Assembly: GCA_946533525.1 (NCBI GenBank)
Contig: CAMNBW010000052.1
Coordinates: forward strand, 1-8,425
Reading direction: 5' to 3'
Source: an uncultured Lachnospiraceae bacterium
GTDB lineage: Bacteria; Bacillota; Clostridia; Lachnospirales; Lachnospiraceae
Length of the DNA: 8,425 nt
Shown one piece after another: positions 1-6,345 of this stretch. Position 1 is the first letter of the stretch, and the number at the start of each line of letters is the position of its first letter. A program made the translations under genes and the position numbers. The notes beneath the pieces are model-generated. The model did no database searches, was not told the origin of the DNA, and saw only the letters and a list, made by a program, of their open reading frames with translations.

Positions 1-39
1 GCGGTAGTTCCGGCTTAAATTTTTTGGGTTTTCTATAAA

Positions 40-62
40 TTGAATATCAGGTATGTTATAAT
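40..62 (+). promoter_or_regulatory. Possible extended -10 promoter
   Basis: TATAAT at 57-62 is a perfect -10 hexamer preceded by TG at 54-55, an extended -10 (TGnTATAAT). No -35 sits at the right distance; TTGAAT at 40-45 is only 11 nt away. Transcription from here would begin inside the stem of the terminator at 66-108, so the match may be chance in AT-rich sequence. Confidence 0.3.
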
Positions 63-65
63 AAT

Positions 66-108
66 GGGGTTATCAGGTCTTGGGAGTTGATGACCCTGTT
101 TTTATTTT
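66..108 (+). terminator. Intrinsic terminator of an upstream transcript
   Basis: GGGTTATCA (67-75) pairs with TGATGACCC (88-96) as a 9-bp stem with one G-U pair and a 12-nt loop. It is followed at once by a T-rich run (97-108, TGTTTTTATTTT). This is the standard form of a Rho-independent terminator. The gene it serves lies to the left of the window; the short stretch 1-18 could be the end of a reading frame (TAA at 16-18), but that is too little to call. Confidence 0.65.
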
Positions 109-132
109 AAACGACAGTTTAACCTGCCGTTT
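109..132. repeat. Inverted repeat between terminator and leader
   Basis: AAACG-A-CAG (109-117) and CTG-C-CGTTT (124-132) are complementary except for one A/C mismatch, with a 6-base loop TTTAAC. No T-run follows, so it is not a terminator. It lies across the candidate promoter spacer, so an operator for a DNA-binding regulator is one reading and an RNA hairpin is another. Confidence 0.45.
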
Positions 133-140
133 ACTATATA
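111..140 (+). promoter_or_regulatory. Candidate promoter for the purF-like gene
   Basis: This lies just downstream of the terminator. ACGACA (111-116, four of six matches to TTGACA) and TATATA (135-140) are separated by 18 nt. The spacer overlaps an inverted repeat, AAACGaCAG (109-117) against CTGcCGTTT (124-132), which could be an operator or part of an RNA hairpin. A start near 147 would give a leader of about 144 nt. The assignment rests on position and a partial consensus match only. Confidence 0.35.
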
Positions 141-146
141 TTGCAA

Positions 147-290
147 AGCAGCGAGGAGAAAGTATTTATAGGAAAGGGCTGATCAAGCGCAGCCTGGAGC
201 TAAATCAGCCATTAAGCTGAAAACAGGGAACAGCACCACGGTGCATAAATCATCAATATTCAGCACGAAAGTGCAAAAGAGGAGGAAATT
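147..290 (+). promoter_or_regulatory. Structured 5' leader of the purF-like gene
   Basis: This non-coding leader contains several possible stems. GGCTGAT (177-183) pairs with ATCAGCC (204-210). The same 5' arm can instead use GGCTG (177-181) with CAGCC (190-194), and TCAGC (205-209) can pair with GCTGA (216-220). These choices exclude each other. Two small hairpins follow: GCAC-CACG-GTGC (233-244) and GCAC-GAAA-GTGC (263-274, a GNRA-type loop), the second ending 5 nt before the ribosome binding site. I could not match it to the purine, ZTP, guanidine/PRPP (ykkC) or THF riboswitch cores from memory. Regulation is plausible but unproved. Confidence 0.4.
280..285 (+). promoter_or_regulatory. Ribosome binding site of the purF-like gene
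   Basis: AGGAGG, 5 nt before ATG 291. It fixes the start. The frame upstream has a TAA at 246-248 and no ATG, GTG or TTG codon in between, so no longer N-terminus carrying a PurF propeptide is available. Confidence 0.85.
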
Positions 291-1703
291 ATGGGAGGAT
301 TTTTTGCGACAGCTTTAAAGGAAGAGTGTATTTTCGACCTGTTTTTCGGGACGGATTATCACTCACACCTGGGAACAAGGCGTGCGGGAATGACTGTTTA
401 CGGGAAAGAGGGCTTTAACCGCTCCATCCACAGCATAGAAAATTCCCCGTTCAGGACCAAATTTCAAAGTGAGATCAACGAGATGCAGGGAAATATGGGC
501 ATAGGCTGTATTTCCGATTACGATCCCCAGCCGCTTATCGTGCGTTCCCATCACGGAACCTATTCGATAATGGCAATAGGCAAGATAAATAATATGGATG
601 CCCTTGTAGAGGAAGTCTTTAAAGGTGCCAATACCCATTTCCTTGAGATGAGCGGCGGAGACATCAATATGACGGAGCTCGTCGCTGCTATGATAAATCA
701 GAAGGACAATCTGGTGGAGGGCATACAGTATGCCCAGCAGAAGATAGACGGTTCCATGACCCTTCTCCTGCTGACCCCGAAAGGGATATACTGCGCCCGC
801 GACCGGCTCGGAAGAACTCCCCTTATAATAGGAAGAAAGTCGGAAGGTTTTTGCGCCTCCTTTGAGTCCTTCGCCTACTTAAATCTGGGTTATACGGATC
901 ATAAGGAGCTGGGACCCGGCGAGATCGTGGTAATGACGCCGGAAGATGTCGTGACCCTTGCCAAACCGGGAGAAAAGATGAGGATATGTACTTTTCTTTG
1001 GGTATATTACGGCTATCCGTCCTCGAGATACGAGGGAGTGGCGGTCGAGGAGATGCGAAACCGCTGCGGAGGCCTGCTTGCGGGCAGGGACAAGGGCGAT
1101 GTGGACGTTGACAATGTTGCCGGAGTCCCGGATTCCGGCATGGCACATGCCATAGGCTATGCAAACGCCTCCGGAGTTCCGCTTTCGCGTCCTTTTGTAA
1201 AGTATACGCCGACCTGGCCGCGGTCATTTATGCCCCCGGTACAGTCCAAGCGCGACCTGATAGCAAAAATGAAGCTGATACCCATTAGGGAGCTGATAGA
1301 AAATAAACGGCTTTTATTAATAGATGATTCCATCGTAAGAGGCACCCAGCTTCGGGAAACCACAGAATACCTTTTCCAGAGCGGAGCCCGGGAGGTACAT
1401 ATCCGGCCGGCCTGTCCTCCGCTGCTGTTTGGCTGTAAATATCTGAATTTCTCGCGTTCCTCCTCCGAGATGGAGCTTATAGCAAGGCGGATAATTAACC
1501 GCGAGGAGGGCGAAGCGGTTGAGCGGGCTGTACTCGAAGACTACGCAAATCCCGATTCTGACAGGTATCACAGGATGCTGGACGGTATCTGTGAACAGCT
1601 TAAGTTTACTTCGCTTAAATATAACCGGCTGGATGATCTGGTAGAGGCAGTCGGGATCGATAAAGATAAGCTCTGCACCTATTGCTGGGATGGCAGAGAA
1701 TAA
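291..1703 (+). CDS. PurF-like amidophosphoribosyltransferase paralogue with degenerate glutaminase domain
   Basis: This 470-aa protein has the two-domain PurF layout: an N-terminal Ntn glutaminase-like domain (about 1-220) and a C-terminal PRPP-binding type I phosphoribosyltransferase. The PRPP loop is clear (IDDSIVRGT, 344-352), as are GVPDSGMAHAIGYA and MKLIPIRELIENK. C233, C382, C462 and C465 fall where Bacillus-type PurF binds its 4Fe-4S cluster. True PurF makes 5-phosphoribosylamine from PRPP and glutamine, the first step of purine synthesis. Here the protein begins MGGFF, with Gly at the position of the catalytic Cys. The Arg of the RYxT motif is replaced (GIGCISDYD) and the oxyanion Asn-Gly is replaced (IGK). 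From memory, an MGGFF-type paralogue with this pattern is widespread in Clostridia and annotated simply as amidophosphoribosyltransferase. It may use ammonia, use another amine, or be regulatory. Family is sure, reaction is not. Confidence 0.88.
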   Translation: MGGFFATALKEECIFDLFFGTDYHSHLGTRRAGMTVYGKEGFNRSIHSIENSPFRTKFQSEINEMQGNMGIGCISDYDPQPLIVRSHHGTYSIMAIGKINNMDALVEEVFKGANTHFLEMSGGDINMTELVAAMINQKDNLVEGIQYAQQKIDGSMTLLLLTPKGIYCARDRLGRTPLIIGRKSEGFCASFESFAYLNLGYTDHKELGPGEIVVMTPEDVVTLAKPGEKMRICTFLWVYYGYPSSRYEGVAVEEMRNRCGGLLAGRDKGDVDVDNVAGVPDSGMAHAIGYANASGVPLSRPFVKYTPTWPRSFMPPVQSKRDLIAKMKLIPIRELIENKRLLLIDDSIVRGTQLRETTEYLFQSGAREVHIRPACPPLLFGCKYLNFSRSSSEMELIARRIINREEGEAVERAVLEDYANPDSDRYHRMLDGICEQLKFTSLKYNRLDDLVEAVGIDKDKLCTYCWDGRE

Positions 1704-1710
1704 AGATAAA

Positions 1711-1808
1711 TTATGCAAACCTGACGGACTGAATTATGTAAACCCGCCAACCAACAATGCGAAAGCGCACCAAAGCCGGCACCCCGCCGGGCGCGAGTTA
1801 TGTAAACC
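1711..1808. repeat. Three direct copies of TTATG(C/T)AAACC in the intergenic gap
   Basis: The copies are TTATGCAAACC (1711-1721), TTATGTAAACC (1734-1744) and TTATGTAAACC (1798-1808); the last two are identical. Starts are 23 and 64 bases apart. Between copies two and three lie a small hairpin, TGCG-AAAG-CGCA (1758-1769), and a GC-rich one. The set may be operator sites, a dispersed repeat unit, or part of a structured leader for the next gene. Confidence 0.5.
1776..1790 (+). other. GC-rich hairpin before the DUF4349 gene
   Basis: CCGGC (1776-1780) and GCCGG (1786-1790) form a 5-bp stem with loop ACCCC. GCGC at 1765-1768 and 1791-1794 could lengthen it across a 7-nt bulge. No T-run follows, so termination here is unlikely, and read-through from the purF-like gene into the operon remains possible. 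Confidence 0.45.
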
Positions 1809-1816
1809 AAAACAAC

Positions 1817-1823
1817 AAGGAGG
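1817..1823 (+). promoter_or_regulatory. Ribosome binding site selecting the GTG start at 1831
   Basis: AAGGAGG lies 7 nt before GTG 1831. The reading frame is open back to ATG 1690, but that codon has no binding site, lies inside the purF-like gene, and would bury the lipoprotein signal peptide about 50 residues in. The GTG start places the signal peptide at the N-terminus. Confidence 0.85.
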
Positions 1824-1830
1824 TACACTG

Positions 1831-3024
1831 GTGAGAAATAAAATCCTTTCTTTGATCATTGCCAATGTAATTTCGGTCGGGCTGATAACAGCCTGCGGCT
1901 CTTCTGCCTCTGCCGACAGCGGAGGAATGTATAAGTCTGCTGTGAGGGCGGACAACGCTCCGATGGCTATGGAGGAGAGTGCGGTGGCTTACGATGCCGA
2001 CTACGGTGCGGGCCTGGGAATGGAGGAGAGCGCAGAGTTTGACGACACGACAGCAGAGTCGCCGGAGGCCCCCAATGTTGAGGAAAACGGGGCGCAGAGC
2101 AGCCGTAAGCTGATAACCCGGGTAAATATCGAGGCAGAAACGGAGGAGCTCGATCCGTTTGTGGCGAGGATCGAGGGTAAGGCTGCTTCGCTGGGCGGCT
2201 ACATAGAAAGCAGCTCAATGTATACCTCCTCGCCCTACTATGGCTCCGGCAGCACCGGAAGACAGGCGGATATAACAGCAAGGATCCCCGCGAAAAGGCT
2301 TAATGAGTTCATTGCCGAGCTGGAAGGCGGCTCTAATATCATTTCGCGTTCCCGCAATGTTGAGGATGTGACCCTGAGCTACGTCGATACCCAGGCGCAC
2401 AAGGAAGCGCTGGAGGCCGAAAAGCAGTCGCTCTTAAAGCTTATGAACGAGGCAAAGAGCATAGAGGATATAATGGCTATCGAAACGCGCCTTACTGATG
2501 TGCGCTATGAGCTGGAGAGCATTGAGCGGCAGCTTCGGAGCTATGATAATCAGATAGATTACAGTACGGTTTACATAAATCTAAGAGAGGTTAAGGTATA
2601 TACCCCGCAGGAACAGGCTACCGTTGCGGACAGGATAACCAAGGGCTTCAGGGAGAGCTTAAACAGCGTAGCCGTGGGCTGTGTGGATTTTGCGGTATTT
2701 TTCATTACTCATCTGCCCCAGCTTGTGGTATTTGTCATTGTAGTTGTCATCATAGTCCTTCTCATCAGGGGATTAATCGGGCTGATTCGCAAAATAAGCC
2801 CTAAAAAGAAGAAAAAGTCCGGAAATTTTGGGAAAAAAGGAAGAAGAACGGACGTTTCCGAACAAGGCACGACCGATTCCGCCACTGAGGGTGTCGGGAA
2901 AGACAGTGATGACCGTACAGGAGGAAATGAATTGGCTCAGACTTCTTCCAGTGAAGAAGGGGAGATTCAGGACAAGAATGAAATGACGGATAATAACGAA
3001 AGTTATGAAAGAAATAATTCATGA
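1831..3024 (+). CDS. DUF4349-domain lipoprotein with C-terminal membrane anchor
   Basis: From the GTG start the protein is 397 aa. Residues 1-22 are a type II signal peptide: RNK, a hydrophobic core, and lipobox ITAC, so Cys22 would be lipidated and the protein held outside the membrane. An acidic, Ala/Glu-rich linker follows. Residues about 88-260 match the DUF4349 pattern (KLITRVNIEAET; GGYIESSS; RIPAKRLNEFI), including a coiled coil at about 188-245 and YSTVYINLREV. A long hydrophobic helix at about 295-319 crosses the membrane. It is followed by a Lys-rich stretch and a hydrophilic, acidic tail of about 55 residues that would be cytoplasmic. The domain has no established function I know of. 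It shares ATGA with the nuclease gene (4-nt overlap), so the two are translationally coupled. A surface sensor or envelope role is a guess. Confidence 0.85.
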   Translation: MRNKILSLIIANVISVGLITACGSSASADSGGMYKSAVRADNAPMAMEESAVAYDADYGAGLGMEESAEFDDTTAESPEAPNVEENGAQSSRKLITRVNIEAETEELDPFVARIEGKAASLGGYIESSSMYTSSPYYGSGSTGRQADITARIPAKRLNEFIAELEGGSNIISRSRNVEDVTLSYVDTQAHKEALEAEKQSLLKLMNEAKSIEDIMAIETRLTDVRYELESIERQLRSYDNQIDYSTVYINLREVKVYTPQEQATVADRITKGFRESLNSVAVGCVDFAVFFITHLPQLVVFVIVVVIIVLLIRGLIGLIRKISPKKKKKSGNFGKKGRRTDVSEQGTTDSATEGVGKDSDDRTGGNELAQTSSSEEGEIQDKNEMTDNNESYERNNS

Positions 3025-4175
3025 TAAAGCTGTTTTTAACCGGAGATAATCATTTTGGACGCAGATACGAAAGATACCCTGATGTGAAGGATTTGATCAT
3101 CGAGGGTCGCTTTGAGAGCTTCGGAAAAGCCGTAGACAGTGCAAATGCCTTCGGGGCCGACTTCCTTGTGGTGGCCGGAGATCTTTTTGACCGGATCACG
3201 GGGATAAGCAGGGAGCTGTCTTCAAGGGTCGTAGAGCTTCTGGCCGGCTTTGAGGGCACTGTGCTTGTGCTTCCGGGAAACCATGACTATTATTCGGGGG
3301 ATGAGCAGGTCTGGAAGTATTTTGATGAGGAATGCGCCCGTGCAGGCGCCGATATATTGCTTTTAAAGGAGTATAAGCCTTACGAATTCGATATTCGGGA
3401 GGAAAAAATAGTGTTCTACCCGGCCTTTTGCCGCTCCAAGCATGGGGAGGAGAATAACCTGGGCTGGATAAAGGAGCTGCGCCTTTCAAAAAGCACCGCA
3501 TACCGGGTTGGAATAGCCCACGGCGCAATAGAGGGCATTACTCCCGATATGCAGAAGAAATACTTCCTCATGACGCAGGAAGAGCTGGAAGATATAGAGA
3601 TGGACGCCTGGCTCATAGGACATACGCATGTTATTTATCCTTCTGCGCTGGAAGAAAAGGGGCTTTCGGAGCTTGGAAGGATATTTAATGCGGGGACTCA
3701 CGAGCAGATGGATCTGGGAACCGGGACACCCGGCTTCTGCATAGCCCTGGAGATCGAAAAAGAGAGAAAAAACTCTAAGATCCGGGCCAAAAAGGTACGT
3801 ACGGGAGCGATAAGATTCGAGGATATAAAGCTGGACATCCGCTCATCGGGAGACGAGGGGGCGCTGGAGAGAGCCTTTAAGGAAGCAGAGCCGCAATTGA
3901 CAAAAAACAGCGTGGCCAGAGTGACAATAACAGGCGCTATAGGGGCTGATGAGTACGATAACAGGCGCGATATATATGATAAATACGCCCAAAAGTGCCT
4001 GTCCTGTGAAATAGTGGACGATGAGCTGAGCGAGCTTATTACAAGAGAGATGATCGCAAGGGAATTTGCTGAGACTTCTTTTGCGGCAAAGCTTTTGGAA
4101 GAGCTGATCGATGAACCGAGGGAAGCACAGATGGTTTATGACCTTATAAACCGGGGAGGAAAAGTTGAAGCTTAA
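3021..4175 (+). CDS. sbcD: SbcD/Mre11-type metallophosphoesterase DNA nuclease
   Basis: 384 aa, close to the usual SbcD length of about 400. The five calcineurin-like phosphoesterase motifs are present in order: D9-N-H11, GDLFD (53-57), GNHD (86-89), H167 in GIAHG, and GHTH (200-203). These bind two metal ions, normally Mn, for exo- and endonuclease action at DNA ends. The C-terminal third (about 260-384) is the capping and ATPase-contact region and is less conserved. ATG 3021 overlaps the stop of the lipoprotein gene as ATGA with only a weak binding site, so translation probably depends on coupling. The next gene is its ATPase partner, overlapping by 11 nt. The symbol reflects family; YhaO of Bacillus is an equally good name. 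Confidence 0.9.
   Translation: MIKLFLTGDNHFGRRYERYPDVKDLIIEGRFESFGKAVDSANAFGADFLVVAGDLFDRITGISRELSSRVVELLAGFEGTVLVLPGNHDYYSGDEQVWKYFDEECARAGADILLLKEYKPYEFDIREEKIVFYPAFCRSKHGEENNLGWIKELRLSKSTAYRVGIAHGAIEGITPDMQKKYFLMTQEELEDIEMDAWLIGHTHVIYPSALEEKGLSELGRIFNAGTHEQMDLGTGTPGFCIALEIEKERKNSKIRAKKVRTGAIRFEDIKLDIRSSGDEGALERAFKEAEPQLTKNSVARVTITGAIGADEYDNRRDIYDKYAQKCLSCEIVDDELSELITREMIAREFAETSFAAKLLEELIDEPREAQMVYDLINRGGKVEA
4155..4167 (+). promoter_or_regulatory. Ribosome binding site and TTG start of the ATPase gene
   Basis: GGAGG (4155-4159) sits 5 nt before TTG 4165, inside the end of the nuclease gene. No ATG lies nearby in this frame, and Walker A at residue 30 is the expected distance from the start for a Rad50-like protein. 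TTG is therefore the start. Confidence 0.75.
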
Positions 4176-6345
4176 ATGCATCCGTTCGGACCAGTTTGCA
4201 GGTATAAAGGACATAGAGATCGGGCTTTCAGACGGGATAAATCTGATCCTTGGCGAAAATGAGACCGGGAAGAGCACGCTGATAGAGCTTATATACCAGA
4301 CGTTATTTAAGGCTGAAAAGCTGGACGGGCGCAGAGATAAGGGCTTTATGGAGAGGTATTTTCCGACGCCCTCTGCCGGAGGAGTCAGTGGGGACTGCAT
4401 AGACGGGACGCTTGTTTTCGAGGGCAGCGGCGGGCAGTATAAGCTGTCGCGGGAATGGGCTGCGGGGGGAGAAACGGTCTCATCCCTTATAATGCCGGAT
4501 AAAACGAGACTGAAGGCAGCTTCGAAAATCGAAGAGGTGCTGGACAGGGAGCTGGGATACGGCCGGGGCATCTACAATGAGGTGGTCTTTGCCTCCCAGG
4601 AGAGGGAATATGCGGCGATCAGACATCTGATGGAGGATGCCGGAGCCGGCGCTTCCGGCGGTGTTTCGCTGATGGGGGAGCTTCGTTCAGCCGTGGCGAA
4701 CGCCATGCTCGAAAGCGGCGGCGTGGATGTGACCGAGCTGGAAGAAGCTATTGCCTCAAAGATAGAGGAATACGGAAGCAACTGGGACGATTCCACCTTT
4801 GGCGGGGAGCCTGCAGGCGGAAAGGCGAAGCATGGAATAGCCAACCCCTGGAAGAAGAGGGTGGGAAAGGTTCTGGAGGCATATTATAAAAAGGAATTGA
4901 AAAATAAGGAGCTTAAAGAGGCGGCCAGCGCGGAGGAGCTTATCGAAAGAGCCGGCGAGAGATATAAAACGGCTGTTATCGAAGCTAAAGAAGCTCAAAG
5001 AAGGTCCGAAAGCTTCGCAAAATATCAGGGAGCCCTTGCCAAGCTGCAGTATCTGGAAAGGAGTATAGCCGAGGAAAGCGAAGCCTTAAACAAGCTTAAA
5101 GAAACCCTCCCCGAATGGGAGGAGGCCGAAGTGGAATTAAAGAAGCTGACCCAGCAGTCCAAAAAGCTGGAAAAGAGAGAGGTAAGGCAGGAGGACTATG
5201 AGAAGGCCGCAGAGCTTGATTCTTCAATAAAGTCCTTAAGAAGGCAGGCGGGAGGACTGGAGCTTCTGGCCGGGGCAAAATTAAGCGAGGGCTATGAGCT
5301 CGAGGTGGTCAGCGCCATAGACGGGAGAAAGATCGAGGCTGAAGGAGACAGGTTTGAGATAAATGAGGCGGTTATCATAAAAGTACCGGGCGTTATCGAA
5401 CTAACTCTTTCGGCATCGGATGTGGATATAGACGAGATTAATGCCTCTATTCAAGCGGATTCCGCGGGGCTGGATGCGATCCTTAAAAGCTATAAGGTCA
5501 GCACTGTAGAGGAGCTGAGGCAGGCCTACCGGGAGAGCCGCGCCCAGAGGCAGGAGCTGGACAGGAGGCTGCCGGGGCTAAAGGCAGAGGTCGCGCTCTA
5601 TGAAAAAAATTATAAGAGCCGCAAGGAACTCGGAGAGGACATCACAAGGCGCGGCAAGCATATAGACAAGCTTTTCGAGGAGCTTTCCGCGCTTCCGGAA
5701 ATCCCCGAGGAATATGGACAGATACGGGATATAGAGAGGGAAGAGGAGAGATTTAAGGCAATTAACGACGACGCCCAGGAGGAGGTCAGAATGGCCTATG
5801 AGGCTCTTACAGAGGCCAAAAGTGCCTTAGGGGACAAATCCCCGGAGGAGTGCGAGGAGGAGCTTGCTGCGGCCTGTGAGAGCTTTGAGGAGTGCAGGAA
5901 GACCTACAGACACTGGCTGCATATTATGGAGGTCTTCCGGGAGCTTAAGGATAGAAATAACACCAGTGATACAAACGAGATCGCTGAAAGATTTAAGGAC
6001 TATCTGGCGCTGCTGACTAACGACGGCATCAGGGTTTCGGAAATGGACGATGAGCTAAGGCAGGTCTCGCTGATGAGCAGGGATAACTATATAGGCTATG
6101 TGCATCTGTCCGAGGGGAGCAGGGATACCGTATCCCTTGCCTTCAGGCTGGCCGTTCTCGAGCATCTCTTCCCCGAGGGTAATGCGGTAGCGGTCTTCGA
6201 CGATCCTTTTACCGATATGGACGAAGGCAGACGGGATAGGGCCTGCGGGCTTATAAAGAGATTTGCAGAGAAAAATCAGGTGTTATTCGTTAGCTGCAGC
6301 CCGGAATATGAGAGCCTTTTGGGGGGTAATGTAATAAGATTATGA
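4165..6345 (+). CDS. sbcC: SbcC/YhaN-type coiled-coil ATPase, short form
   Basis: 726 aa, well short of E. coli SbcC (about 1050). N-terminal ATPase half: FAGIKDIEIGLSDGINLILG, then Walker A GENETGKST (30-38). C-terminal half: ABC signature LSEGS (648-652), Walker B AVAVFDD (674-680), a D-loop-like PFTDMD, and a switch-like VLFVSCS. The middle is Glu/Lys/Ala-rich coiled coil, roughly 240-370 and 440-620. No CxxC zinc hook is present. Instead a compact Val/Ile-rich, probably beta-stranded, segment at about 376-425 interrupts the coils, as I recall in the YhaN family. It should dimerise, bind ATP and DNA, and gate the nuclease encoded just upstream. It starts at TTG 4165 inside the nuclease gene and ends sharing ATGA with the HD gene. 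Family is certain; SbcC versus YhaN naming is not. Confidence 0.9.
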   Translation: MKLKCIRSDQFAGIKDIEIGLSDGINLILGENETGKSTLIELIYQTLFKAEKLDGRRDKGFMERYFPTPSAGGVSGDCIDGTLVFEGSGGQYKLSREWAAGGETVSSLIMPDKTRLKAASKIEEVLDRELGYGRGIYNEVVFASQEREYAAIRHLMEDAGAGASGGVSLMGELRSAVANAMLESGGVDVTELEEAIASKIEEYGSNWDDSTFGGEPAGGKAKHGIANPWKKRVGKVLEAYYKKELKNKELKEAASAEELIERAGERYKTAVIEAKEAQRRSESFAKYQGALAKLQYLERSIAEESEALNKLKETLPEWEEAEVELKKLTQQSKKLEKREVRQEDYEKAAELDSSIKSLRRQAGGLELLAGAKLSEGYELEVVSAIDGRKIEAEGDRFEINEAVIIKVPGVIELTLSASDVDIDEINASIQADSAGLDAILKSYKVSTVEELRQAYRESRAQRQELDRRLPGLKAEVALYEKNYKSRKELGEDITRRGKHIDKLFEELSALPEIPEEYGQIRDIEREEERFKAINDDAQEEVRMAYEALTEAKSALGDKSPEECEEELAAACESFEECRKTYRHWLHIMEVFRELKDRNNTSDTNEIAERFKDYLALLTNDGIRVSEMDDELRQVSLMSRDNYIGYVHLSEGSRDTVSLAFRLAVLEHLFPEGNAVAVFDDPFTDMDEGRRDRACGLIKRFAEKNQVLFVSCSPEYESLLGGNVIRL

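Noticed and set aside
1..18. Tail of an upstream gene ending at TAA 16-18
   Set aside because: Only five codons are visible and the other two forward frames give equally short tails, so frame and product cannot be judged.
90..110. Six-codon leader peptide (ATG to TAA, MTLFLF)
   Set aside because: The ATG lies inside the terminator stem, the only GGGAG is too close, and there is no run of a regulatory amino acid beyond chance.
1..290. Purine, ZTP, ykckC-class (ykkC) or THF riboswitch
   Set aside because: I searched by eye for the conserved core segments of these classes and found none; only generic alternative stems are supported.
823..1227. Minus-strand 134-codon frame within the purF-like gene
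   Set aside because: Arg/Pro-rich composition typical of the antisense of a real gene; the plus strand holds conserved PurF motifs across the same bases.
1711..1808. CRISPR array
   Set aside because: The repeats are 11 bases with unequal spacing (23 and 64) and no spacer series, and no cas gene is present.
1690..1830. Longer start for the lipoprotein at ATG 1690
   Set aside because: It has no ribosome binding site, overlaps the purF-like gene and would displace the signal peptide; GTG 1831 has AAGGAGG at good spacing.
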